The translations under genes were made by a program, and so were the position numbers. The notes under the pieces are model-generated. The model ran no database searches, was not told the DNA's origin, and saw only the letters and a list, made by a program, of their open reading frames with translations. Below, piece after piece: positions 31,637 through 40,402 of a stretch of 64,000 nt of DNA; position 1 is the first letter of the stretch; each line of letters starts with the position of its first letter. Source of the stretch: Mesostigma viride (lineage: Eukaryota > Streptophyta > Mesostigmatophyceae > Mesostigmatales > Mesostigmataceae); NCBI GenBank assembly GCA_009746045.1, contig RPFO01000645.1, forward strand, positions 1,744,086-1,808,085, given 5' to 3'.

Positions 31637-34600
31637 TCACACAGAGGAGCTCATCAGCTTGTAAAGAAGCTTATATTGCTCAGCAGACTTGTGAGGTAAC
31701 TTGGTCAAGGCATCAGCAGGATTCTCAGAACCTGGAAGATGTTGAATATCCACCAGACCTGCCAACTCCTTCAACAGGAGATAATCCAGATCTCTGCTCC
31801 TGGCCAACTGCTTGTGCACAAACTGGACCATGCCCATGTTATCTGAAAGGATCAAGGTTTCCATCTGAAGAGTATGAGGAGTCACTGAAGCCATAGCTAG
31901 CAACAGCTCCTTGATGTACAAACTGGACTGAATCCCTTCACAAATGGCTCTGCACTCAGAGACATCTGAACTCACAGCAACCCTTCTTTGAAGACGACTG
32001 TACCAGGCCACAAGACTAGGCCTATGTTGCTGAAGCACAAACAAGCCAGCTGACCTGCCTCTGACCTTAGAAACTTGCCTGCTATCCATGGAGCTATCAA
32101 CATAGATATCCAAGGAAAATGGCAAAGACAAATCAATCCCAGCTAAAGTAATACCAGGAGACTTGTTAACATGTGCAATAATCTGGGAAGGCTCCTCCAG
32201 AATTAGCACATCATCAGGGGATCTGCTATGGACCATCATGTCAGGCCCACAAATGCTGCCATACCAGGCCAACTTGCCTTTCAGCTCAGGTGCAATGGAT
32301 GACGTCATGACCTCTGGAACAGATTGAAGAATGGTACTCTTGTAGTCATTGCCCGCCTGCAGCTTAATCAGCCACTGACTCCCCTCCTGAACCAATGTAG
32401 CCTGCATTCCACAGAACGTGACAGCCTCTCCAGGCTTCTGCCACAATTCTTTTCCCAAAGGAAATGCATCATTAATGATGGGCACAAACTGACTCAACCA
32501 CTTAGTGGGAGCAATCAAGTGCAAGTCATCACCATGCAGGCTAGCATACACAGGTAAATCATGCCACCTACCCAGCAATAAACATGGGTCCACAGATGAC
32601 ACCTTCAACCCACAGTGTTTAGTCAAGAAGTCTTCCAAGGTGAGCCTCCAAATGATGGGACTGGACCTGAGACCTTCTAGACCCTTCAGAATCAGCAGGT
32701 AGCTAGACTGGAGCTCTGCCTGCCAGGCTACAGGAACTGGCACATGAAATGGAGTTTCACAATGCCACACCTGCTGAGCCACACTGGGATCACCCTTCAG
32801 AAATGCTCTCTTGAAATCTAGCAGAACTGAAGACATATCAGCACCCTGGTTCAGCATACCGACATACAGGCACAATAAAATACGCCATGTATCATGTAGC
32901 ATCCCAGGTGTATACAACTCCTCGCCCAGAAGATCCCCAGTACCACGGTATTCATTGAGAACTGGACGCACATGGGGAACAGACACCCCCTCCACCTCCT
33001 TCCGCTTGATGACGAATCTGAGCTTCAACCGTGTACTGTATGGGGGAACTTCATTCACAGGCTGACAGCAGTCAAACTGCAACCACTCCTCTAGAGCCTT
33101 GGCAAATGCTAGCCTCCAGGCCTCAAACATTAGAGGAGAACTCATTTCCTGGACAAGCTGATCATAGCTAAGAGGAGAATGAGCAGCCAGTGATCTCTTA
33201 GTAATACCAATACTGCTAGGGTGTAGAGCAGCTGGCATAACAAGACTGGAAGCCACAGGAATCTGATTCTCAGGCCACTGCACATTCTTGATCGCTTTCA
33301 CAGAATTAAATACACTGGCAAGGGAGGTTTTAAAATTGACCAAGGGTATGCTACCCCAGCCAAACTTTCTCAGCTTATCAGATGCCACAACAATTCTAGG
33401 AGAGCTCAGAAAATTTTGACCCAAGATGATAGGGCCATCATAATCTTCAAGCACAAGAAATGTGACATCCTCACCCATGAAGGGTACCAGCACCTCTCCC
33501 AATACCATAATGTGTGTCCTGCCACTAAAGTCAGACACCCAAGCACAACTAGGCGAAAGCACCTGCCGTTGACCTGTATGTTGAGATCCCATAACAGAAA
33601 CCTCAGCATTGGTATCTACCTCTAGGACAGCATCCTCGGACTCCTCCAACTGGCTGAGCTTGGACACCCGAGGTCCTTGCTTGGCTTTTTGCATAGCCAG
33701 CACCACATCTTTCAGGCCCACACCTCTATGCTTAGTGAGGCTAGAGGGGACCACATCTGCCTGTCCTAAGGATGGAAAGTTAACCGATCCAGGGGTCTGG
33801 CCAGGACTTACCCGGGGATTACTTCCAGCTTGAACGTGATGATCAGGGATGACGTCATGACCAACTGGCAAGGTTGTCACATCAGGAGCTACTGCCTCTG
33901 CTTCAGCACCCCTTAGACGTACATATGACCACGACAGACGGTGCACATTCTGGGGAGGATCCTCCATCTTCACCCAGCACTTGTGCCCAGCTAGTTCCAC
34001 CCTGGTCACTACTCCAGGGTGCCAGCTACCACGCTTGCCTGCAAGCTTGGGCTCTTTCCACACAATTACCCTCTGGCCAACAACAGGTTTCAGAACACTC
34101 CAGCCCTTGTCTTTCTGCCTCAACTTGGCAAACTTGAACATAAGGCTATCTTTCCAGGCTTGCTCAACCTCAGTAGGGAGCTCCCGAAGATGCAATGATA
34201 ATGGAGTCACAGGGACCTCTCCAACATACATGGATGCCCTGACATTCAATCTGTCCTCAACTGACCTTAACCAGGCCGTCTTGATAATAGCTGGAACCAA
34301 TCTTGGAATCTTCTTCTCCGTCAGCAGAATAGTCTTGAGTTCTCTGATTGTCCTCTCCACCACGCCTTGACTGCCATGGGACTCCCTGTGTACAATAAAT
34401 AACTCAGGGAGGTCTTCATTCCCCATGCAGCACTCAAATTCTAAATCACACTGCAGCTGGATCACTGGTTTCATTCTGGATCTGATAGCCTGGAGCCCAG
34501 CCACCAAACATGGCTTAGACTTGTCTTGCAACAGCTCCAGCACCTTGTACTTGGTATATCTATCAACACCAACCAACAAAATCAGTTTCCTGATTTCTTG

Positions 34601-35233
34601 GATATCACATTGTACATATCCAGGCTGCAACACAGGTTGTCTGACATGAGACTTCTTAGGCTTGGGAGCAACCAGCCTACAGGAACAAGCCTCAGCAACC
34701 TGTTTTACTGCATTAAACAAAGATGTCCCTCCCAGCCTCCTTGCAAACTGGAGTGCCTGGGCAGCATGACCAAACATGTGATGCAATCTCAATGCAATGT
34801 TTGACACAAGAGACATTTTATTAAATACAGGTGAGGTGCTGGGAACAGCACGCTCACTTACAACCATGCTCCCCATTGCATCATTCAGGCCATCAGCCTC
34901 ACCCTCCTCCTCTAGAGGAGCTTCCTGCCCTAAGGCAGGACTTCCACGCTCCAACATTGAAGGAGTACGCAAACTACCTCCAAGAGCCATGTGGGAACGT
35001 TGTTGCCTTGTGGTAACTGCTTTCACCATGGTGACGTGGGAAGACCCAGTCACTACCCCATTGTGTTCTTCCTCCATGGATGCACCCTCAACCTGTGCAG
35101 GGGGACTCTCAACCTTAAGTGGGAGACTCTCAACCTGTGCAGGGAGCAAATCAACTTCATCCAGAGTAATGGGGGGGTCACTCTTAGCCCCCTCCCTGGC
35201 GGACCCTAGCAAGCCCAGGGAAGGCTGAGCCCG
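31637..35233 (-). CDS. pol: Copia-type pol: integrase, protease-like segment, reverse transcriptase, RNase H
   Basis: An open frame of ~1,198 codons directly after UGA 35236-35234, numbered here from the TTG at 35212. Integrase (140-430): HH..CxC zinc site (LHHMFGH...ACSC), D203, D256 and E286 (VVERTIREL). A retropepsin-like segment (525-615) follows, with VDTNAEVSV and GPIILGQNFL; the usual DTG/DSG is DTN. RT (690-950): LLDFKRAFLKG and catalytic SLHGDDLHLI, i.e. GDD instead of YVDD. RNase H (1030-1180): DIYVDSS, SDVSECRAI, LSDNMGM, and the copia ADALTKLP tail. No AUG occurs until residue 46, so pol is probably made by read-through or frameshift. The protease position after integrase departs from the usual gag-PR-INT-RT order. 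Confidence 0.9.
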   Translation of the reverse strand, partial: RAQPSLGLLGSAREGAKSDPPITLDEVDLLPAQVESLPLKVESPPAQVEGASMEEEHNGVVTGSSHVTMVKAVTTRQQRSHMALGGSLRTPSMLERGSPALGQEAPLEEEGEADGLNDAMGSMVVSERAVPSTSPVFNKMSLVSNIALRLHHMFGHAAQALQFARRLGGTSLFNAVKQVAEACSCRLVAPKPKKSHVRQPVLQPGYVQCDIQEIRKLILLVGVDRYTKYKVLELLQDKSKPCLVAGLQAIRSRMKPVIQLQCDLEFECCMGNEDLPELFIVHRESHGSQGVVERTIRELKTILLTEKKIPRLVPAIIKTAWLRSVEDRLNVRASMYVGEVPVTPLSLHLRELPTEVEQAWKDSLMFKFAKLRQKDKGWSVLKPVVGQRVIVWKEPKLAGKRGSWHPGVVTRVELAGHKCWVKMEDPPQNVHRLSWSYVRLRGAEAEAVAPDVTTLPVGHDVIPDHHVQAGSNPRVSPGQTPGSVNFPSLGQADVVPSSLTKHRGVGLKDVVLAMQKAKQGPRVSKLSQLEESEDAVLEVDTNAEVSVMGSQHTGQRQVLSPSCAWVSDFSGRTHIMVLGEVLVPFMGEDVTFLVLEDYDGPIILGQNFLSSPRIVVASDKLRKFGWGSIPLVNFKTSLASVFNSVKAIKNVQWPENQIPVASSLVMPAALHPSSIGITKRSLAAHSPLSYDQLVQEMSSPLMFEAWRLAFAKALEEWLQFDCCQPVNEVPPYSTRLKLRFVIKRKEVEGVSVPHVRPVLNEYRGTGDLLGEELYTPGMLHDTWRILLCLYVGMLNQGADMSSVLLDFKRAFLKGDPSVAQQVWHCETPFHVPVPVAWQAELQSSYLLILKGLEGLRSSPIIWRLTLEDFLTKHCGLKVSSVDPCLLLGRWHDLPVYASLHGDDLHLIAPTKWLSQFVPIINDAFPLGKELWQKPGEAVTFCGMQATLVQEGSQWLIKLQAGNDYKSTILQSVPEVMTSSIAPELKGKLAWYGSICGPDMMVHSRSPDDVLILEEPSQIIAHVNKSPGITLAGIDLSLPFSLDIYVDSSMDSRQVSKVRGRSAGLFVLQQHRPSLVAWYSRLQRRVAVSSDVSECRAICEGIQSSLYIKELLLAMASVTPHTLQMETLILSDNMGMVQFVHKQLARSRDLDYLLLKELAGLVDIQHLPGSENPADALTKLPHKSAEQYKLLYKLMSSSV

Positions 35234-36306
35234 TCAGGTTGGGTTGTTATACCCACCTTGGCCCCTTTGCTTACGCCAGCTAGGGCAGTCCTTACGGATG
35301 TGGCCCTGCTGGTGACAGAAATAACATGTGATACGAGGTGTCCCCACCCCAGGTGGTCCCCGCTGGGACCCCACCCTGTTGAAATCAAATCTGGGACGCT
35401 GAGCCGCTGGCTGCTCCTGGGAAGGACCTCCACGACGCTTGAAGCCACTGAAGCCCTTGGCCTGGAAGCCCCCCCGCTTGGAAGGCCCTGACCTTGGTGG
35501 ACCATAACCGTTGGAGGGCTGCCCCCCCATTGGTTGCCCTTGACCTTGGGAACACTGCCCCCTGCTGCAGCTGCCATATCCACCTTATCCTTCTCCTTCT
35601 GCTTCTCCCTGGCCTTGTCTGCCTCCTTCTTGCCTCCCACATACTTGCCCCTGAAATAATCCTTGATCTTGGCCACCATAGCAGCCCAGGTGGTGCATGT
35701 ACGCATGTGCACCTGCAGGTTATCCAAGGTGACCTCATCCAATCCCAGGCTACCTAGGAAATCATCCATGGCAATCTCATCTGACACTACATACCCCTTG
35801 CCAGCACAATTGTGCCTGAGCTCCTGAAAATCCTCAAATGCCTGCAGAATCAGACCCTCAGCCTTGAAATCAATGTACTCCTTCTTCCAAAAGGAGCCAT
35901 CACTAGCCCTCTTATCATCTAGGAACACCTCAAACTCAGCTATAAAAACCTCCCAGGAATCTCCATCCTCAAACTTGTCATTTACATACTTCTGCACCCT
36001 CTTGGGACACTTAAGAAGGTACTGTGACATACACAGCACCTGCAGAGGATTGTTACCATTATATAAGCCCTTATATCCCTTAAGGTGCCTAATGGTAATA
36101 TCCTTATCCTTAACAGTCCAGTGCTCCTTGAGACTGGGAAGCTGGTTAAGAATAGCAAAGCCCTCCTGGGCCTTGGCTCTGCGGGGCTGCTCTGCTGCTG
36201 CTGGGCGATTAAAATTCTGATTAAAATTCTGACCCCGCAGCATTTGTTCGCCGCGTATCTCGCCGTCTTCCAAACCCTGCATGGTCGCTGCGAATGCCGA
36301 TGACAA
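35207..36306 (-). CDS. gag: Copia-type Gag, with zinc knuckle in the -1 frame
   Basis: A frame from ATG 36306 encodes a Gag-like protein. Its helical capsid-like core (~70-240: YLLKCPKRVQKYVNDKFEDG, EYIDFKAEGLILQAFEDFQE, NLQVHMRTCTTWAAMVAKI) resembles copia Gag of the UBN2 type. It ends in a basic linker. In this frame the C-terminus after ~260 looks like noise and stops at 35207. The proper continuation lies in the -1 frame (35530-35237): Gly/Arg-rich sequence with the CCHC knuckle CYFCHQQGHIRKDC, ending at UGA. The join lies at a 7-G run, either a -1 frameshift site or a lost base. Gag packages element RNA in the cytoplasm. Confidence 0.85.
35234..35236 (-). promoter_or_regulatory. In-frame UGA between zinc knuckle and pol (candidate read-through)
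   Basis: The zinc-knuckle frame ends ...NNPT-UGA-CGG and the same frame continues open into pol with no AUG for ~50 codons. A stop followed by C is a common leaky context. Read-through would yield a Gag-Pol fusion. Confidence 0.45.
35521..35527 (-). promoter_or_regulatory. Candidate -1 frameshift heptamer G_GGG_GGC in gag
   Basis: In the Gag frame the codons are CAA-TGG-GGG-GGC, so the slippery heptamer sits in the correct phase. A -1 shift gives CAG-CCC-TCC... and leads straight to the zinc knuckle. A one-base contraction of an 8-G run would look the same. Confidence 0.45.
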
Positions 36307-36431
36307 CTGTCGATGCCGATGCCGATGCTGAAGAAAGAATACTGCTGGGGAATTAATAAATTAATCCCTTAAGCTCTGGAACCACGAAAAAATTTTCCTG
36401 AATTAATTCTCTGTTAATTATAACAGAAAAT

Positions 36432-37028
36432 TTAATCCAGCCGCATATCGTCGCGCGGAAACTGCAATACGTTATCCAAAATCTGCTGCACAATACTCGG
36501 ATATAAATCAGGAAGCCCCTCGCTGTTTTCACCTGGCTCCTCAGCGTTTGATTGCCGCTGAATCGAAGCAGCGACGTTTATGATACCGTTGACTGACGAC
36601 GCCCACCCGTTGTTGCTAACCGGAACTGCGACAGTCGGAAGAGTCGCCGAAATTCCAGACCACGCTGTCGCCAACGCCAGAACACCCAAGCCGTAGGTGC
36701 GAAGCGCCGAAATTACTTGAGCTTGCTCGTCTGATCCCGACGCTGCAAGCCTTCGGAAAATATGGGAATTTTCCGACAGGATTTCCAAATCTTGAGTAAG
36801 GTCGTCGACGAACTGATGCAGATCGTTAGAAACTGGCGGCCGGCTGACGAGCGCTTGAGACAGCGAAGGTTGAACAGCACGCGAATGCAGCGCAGCAGTT
36901 GACGCCGTACGTTGAACGTTGAAATTAAAGCCTGAAGACGATGGAGCCGACGCACGCTCGGGAGATGGCTCACGATATTCACGCGTGTTTCCCATATAAT
37001 GGAAAAACACCGTAAAAATTGCCGACAC
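36432..37028 (-). CDS. Extra ORF upstream of gag in the copia-type element
   Basis: A 198-codon frame between the 5' LTR (ends 37077) and gag (starts 36306). The likely start is the Met at 36995 (MGNTREYREPSPERAS). The N-terminal third is Ser/Pro/Ala-rich, followed by an acidic helical part (NDLHQFVDDLTQDLEILSEN), a hydrophobic stretch around GLGVLALATAWSGISATL, and an acidic tail. Reading-frame length, AUG context and position suggest a real product, but I recognise no domain. Such an ORF is not part of the standard copia layout. It could be a split-off Gag N-terminus or an accessory gene. Confidence 0.6.
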   Translation of the reverse strand: MSAIFTVFFHYMGNTREYREPSPERASAPSSSGFNFNVQRTASTAALHSRAVQPSLSQALVSRPPVSNDLHQFVDDLTQDLEILSENSHIFRRLAASGSDEQAQVISALRTYGLGVLALATAWSGISATLPTVAVPVSNNGWASSVNGIINVAASIQRQSNAEEPGENSEGLPDLYPSIVQQILDNVLQFPRDDMRLD

Positions 37029-37076
37029 CAGAAATCAATGCCGTAATCAGTAGATTACGAACTCGCTTGTAATTCG

Positions 37077-37704
37077 AGTTAACGAAACTGTGGCTGAACT
37101 GTGGTTCAGCCTGCACTGATTAATATCTACAGAGGAAGTAGTTATATTAATCAATAGGTTTACGTTGCTGGTTATGGTTACCAGCACAGAACGCACGAGG
37201 CACGTGAGAACCGTCGCCGAAGGTGCGAGGACACAGGTGCAGGGAAAGTGGTGCTACCAAGTGGCAGCGTCCTGCTCGTTATATACTAATTGTGACGCAG
37301 TCACATCCAGATGACTGATAGGACAGATCATCTCACAATATTGCTGTCCTTCACTCTGGACCAGCAGATCTCGACTCGTTATCCATAAATAGTCACATCA
37401 GTGTCCTGTCGCACAAGTCCTGTCACTATTTGTTACGTCTAATCAATAGCATTGAATAGACCGCAGTGTCGGAGACTAAATGTCCTATCGTACACTGTGA
37501 CAAGACGCCGTATGCCACGCGTCACTTGAAGAACCACCGTAGAATCACCGAATCCAAGTAGAATGTAGTAGAACAGTATCTTGCTCATATCTCGAGCAAT
37601 ACTCATCAGAATGAACCCGTTTCTGGATTGTAGTAACCGGAAGTAGAATCTCTACAAGCCAAGTAGCTTAGTAGAATAATATTGCTTGCCAGGCAATATT
37701 AACT
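37077..37704 (-). repeat. 5' LTR of copia-type element (628 bp)
   Basis: Upstream LTR relative to the minus-strand genes, followed by the CCGAC target duplication at 37705-37709. It should hold the element's promoter; a TATA-like ATATATA is not obvious. Confidence 0.95.
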
Positions 37705-38050
37705 CCGACAGCCGGGCCGTGCGCGGGGGCGGCACGCCAAACAGCCCCTCCCAGTCCCCCTGCAGAAAGCGTCGGCAACGGGCAATAACCGCACCCTGGA
37801 GGCCGCGCACACCACGCCCGAGAGGGGTGAGGAGCAGGCGGGGGGTCACCATGTGCAGTTTAAAGCCCAGCGGGTCGTCCGGAGCGGCGTGCATGCGCCG
37901 GAGAGAAACGATTGCACATTGCGCGAAAAGGCTACGCGCGCGGTGGGGGAGGTCGGTCAGGGTAGACGTCGGGTTGATGGCGCATGCATCCCAGGGAACC
38001 GTGTCAAGCCAACGCCAACTGGCCGAGTAGTCGGGCGGCGGGGGCTGGGA
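37705..38050 (-). pseudogene. LINE family-2 ORF2, upstream fragment beyond the copia insertion
   Basis: Minus-strand frame reading HRARSLFAQCAIVSLRRMH, VTPRLLLTPLGRGVRGLQGA and VIARCRRFLQGDWEGLFGVP, homologous to the segment between the finger motifs and the RT in family 1. It joins to 30232 across the LTR element, with the shared TSD. The frame ends at ~38050 because the LINE is 5'-truncated. Confidence 0.88.
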
Positions 38051-38275
38051 GCCGGTGGATATATATTCATTGAGAATGATAGATTACGAAGGTGAGATAG
38101 GCATGCAACATAAGGAAAAAACCGATGACTGGGAGAATAACCCTGAAGAAATTAATAGTAATCTGACACAGACATCCAAGGATCACGCCAGCGGCACAAG
38201 GTACAACTAACTATACATCACAAAACTACACGCAGCAACAGCGCTGCCGGCCCACCATGCAGGCCTGGAAGGAAT

Positions 38276-40402
38276 CTAGACCGCGTGGGTCGCGACAAAG
38301 TCGGCCCGGGTGCGGCGGAATAACACATCAGCCACGGTGCGAGTGAGGGCGAGTGACAGACGCTGCCGCCAATACGAGGACCACGTGCGGGCCGACCACG
38401 GGGCGGTCTGACCCTCGAGGTCGAGGCGGTCTTCACGGCGCTGGCAGCACTCGTGGAAAAACTCCGCTGTCTTGGGGCCCATGGCCCCGAACTCCTCAAG
38501 GACAAAGGGGATGACCCGGTGGGGCCCCACATTGCCGTAGGAGGCAAACTTGTCGCGCTCAGCCACAGCGGCAGCAGCGCCGGCATCCACAGCCGCCCGG
38601 AGGATGTGGCGACCGGAAAGCGGCCGAGCCACGGAGACATCGATGAGCAGGTGGCAACCCTGCCCGTCGTAGTCAAGCACGGTAATGTCGGGGCGGTGGT
38701 TGGGTGAGTAGAGGGCGGCCCCATCCGCGTCCTCGCACTTAATGGTGGAGTGGGGAAAGACCGACCGAACCATGGCACACACCACCCGGAGGAGAGCGGT
38801 ATGGAGATAGAGGAACCAGTTCTGGTTCTGCTGGCCACCCATGCACGCGATGTAGTGCGTCCCAGTAGTATCCAGAGCAAGCCCGCAGCTGCCGCAGGAC
38901 GCACCCGCCGTGATGAGAGGTTGCGGGGCAAAGAGCTGGTGGCGGAGAGCGATGGCGTAAAGGGCCGGAACCAGTGTGAACAAAGGGCTCATGGGGAGGG
39001 CGCGCAGGAATGCGGACCCCACGCTCCCCTCAAGGGAAACGGAGTGAAGCCAAGCCTTCCCCTGATCGTTCAAGCTCGCATGCAGACCCATCCAGTCGGC
39101 ACAGTGTAGTATACCCGCGTAGGTCTTTTGTTGTTTTTCATGAACGCAGGCAGGGAAGACACTAGGACTGACGACAGTGGACACGCCGGGCGTGCCCCGG
39201 GGCAGGCGACGGTGGACGGCCTGAGCGGGGCGGACGAGGTCGCAAGCCTGCTGGATCCCGAGGTAAGAATCCTGCACAGCCTGCACAAAGGGGAAGGGGG
39301 ATGGGGTGACCAAGTCGGGAATGGCGCTGACGGCGCTGGGGACCAACCGGCGGATCTCCGCCCAGGCCTGAGCAACAGAGCCAAGGAAGGCGGCGGGGGC
39401 GAGGCGGGCGGCGCGGGTGAGCCCACACCCGCCCATGCGGCAGGGGAGGGTGGCCAAGCGCATGGAGTGAGCTGGCAGGCTAGGGCCGGGGAGGAGCACC
39501 TGCAAGGCGGCCTGAATGCGCTCGTCATGGCCTTCCGCGGCAAGCCGCACCAAGTGGGGGGGAGCGCCACGGAGCCAGTGAACCACCCGCGGGTGGGCGC
39601 AAAACCACAGGAGGAGCCCTTTGGTCTGGGGGTCCTTGAGGCGCGCCCAAGTCTCAAGGACATGGGTGCGCTGTTCCACGGTGGCCCGGAGCTCCTCTTC
39701 GACGTAGTCAGGGTCACCCACAGGGACGCCCAGGCACGAGAAACCACGCGCCCGCGCCAAGGCCCCCGGGATAGCCGCGGGGAAGCCAGAGCAGTCCCCC
39801 TGGGGCGAAAAGACTGCACACTTGGGGAGGGTGAGCCGAAGGTTGATGGCCGCCATGGCCACTTCAAGGGCAGCCAGGGCGGCAACCACAGCGTCGGCCG
39901 GGCCAAGGGCATGGATATCGTCCATGTAGGCGAGGAGCACGACATCCGGGTGCGCAGCGTGGACACCTTGGAGAGCCTTGTGCAGCGGGGCAGACAGGTA
40001 AAAGGGGCCGAGGGGGTCACCTTGCTGGGTTCCCGTGCGGGAAGCGATGTCGGCGAACGTCCCATCCTCCATGAGGAAGGAGAGTTGAGTGGGTTCGCCG
40101 TAGCAGGCTGCTGTCCACGCAAGAAGGTCAGGGAACGCCTCGCCGACGGCCTCAAAGATGCTAGCCTTGGTGACAGCATTGAACGCATTGTGGCAATCCA
40201 CCTTCAGCGCCACATGGGTCGGATGCGTCTCGAGGTAGGCCTGAACTGTGTGCACGATGATGTCGCTGCCCCCTTTGGTGGCGACGCCAAGCTGGGCCGC
40301 GACGGACTCCTCAGTATCACTCCGGTTGGGGCAGAAGTAGGCGCGAAACTCGGGGGCCTTTTGGCGACAAATGACCTTACTCACCAGCTTGCGTAGGACT
40401 CG
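38276..40402 (-). CDS. LINE family-1 copy D ORF2, RT to RLE part
   Basis: A continuous frame (~700 codons in homologous register) covering the RT from VLRKLVSKVICRQKAP through YMDD (LLAYMDDIHALG), the conserved middle region, the CCHC knuckle CGSCGLALDTTGTHYIAC and the RLE nuclease (HRPDITVLDY...LLIDVSV), ending ...RRTRADFVATHAV. It is separated from the upstream ORF2 frame only by a missing C near 40399 (GGACTCG where copy C has GGACCTCG). Confidence 0.9.
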   Translation of the reverse strand, partial: RVLRKLVSKVICRQKAPEFRAYFCPNRSDTEESVAAQLGVATKGGSDIIVHTVQAYLETHPTHVALKVDCHNAFNAVTKASIFEAVGEAFPDLLAWTAACYGEPTQLSFLMEDGTFADIASRTGTQQGDPLGPFYLSAPLHKALQGVHAAHPDVVLLAYMDDIHALGPADAVVAALAALEVAMAAINLRLTLPKCAVFSPQGDCSGFPAAIPGALARARGFSCLGVPVGDPDYVEEELRATVEQRTHVLETWARLKDPQTKGLLLWFCAHPRVVHWLRGAPPHLVRLAAEGHDERIQAALQVLLPGPSLPAHSMRLATLPCRMGGCGLTRAARLAPAAFLGSVAQAWAEIRRLVPSAVSAIPDLVTPSPFPFVQAVQDSYLGIQQACDLVRPAQAVHRRLPRGTPGVSTVVSPSVFPACVHEKQQKTYAGILHCADWMGLHASLNDQGKAWLHSVSLEGSVGSAFLRALPMSPLFTLVPALYAIALRHQLFAPQPLITAGASCGSCGLALDTTGTHYIACMGGQQNQNWFLYLHTALLRVVCAMVRSVFPHSTIKCEDADGAALYSPNHRPDITVLDYDGQGCHLLIDVSVARPLSGRHILRAAVDAGAAAAVAERDKFASYGNVGPHRVIPFVLEEFGAMGPKTAEFFHECCQRREDRLDLEGQTAPWSARTWSSYWRQRLSLALTRTVADVLFRRTRADFVATHAV

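Larger units (their letters stand above)
30233..37704 (-). mobile_element. Ty1/copia-type LTR retrotransposon, young insertion
   Basis: A 7,472-bp element on the minus strand with two 628-bp LTRs and a 5-bp target duplication CCGAC (30228-30232 and 37705-37709), inserted in LINE copy E. Coding order on the minus strand: an extra ORF (36995-36432), gag (36306-), zinc knuckle, then pol with integrase before RT/RNase H, which defines the copia superfamily. By eye the two LTRs show no difference, so the insertion is recent. The LTR ends are AGTTAA...TTAACT rather than TG...CA. The sequence after the 5' LTR does not begin with TGG, so a conventional tRNA-CCA primer site is not apparent. Confidence 0.95.
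27490..38057 (-). mobile_element. Family-2 RLE LINE, copy E, split by a copia-type element
   Basis: Minus-strand element whose ORF2 runs from 38050 to 37705, is interrupted by the LTR element 30233-37704, and continues from 30232 to 27640. The 3' UTR spans 27530-27640. The upstream end (38057) is a truncation point that meets the 3' end of LINE copy D with no spacer. ORF1 and the RING-equivalent N-terminus are therefore missing. Its 3' end (GCTGTAAGTAATTATAT) meets copy C tail to tail. Confidence 0.9.

Noticed and set aside
39128-40396. 422-codon plus-strand frame opposite LINE D
   Set aside because: Antisense shadow of family-1 ORF2.
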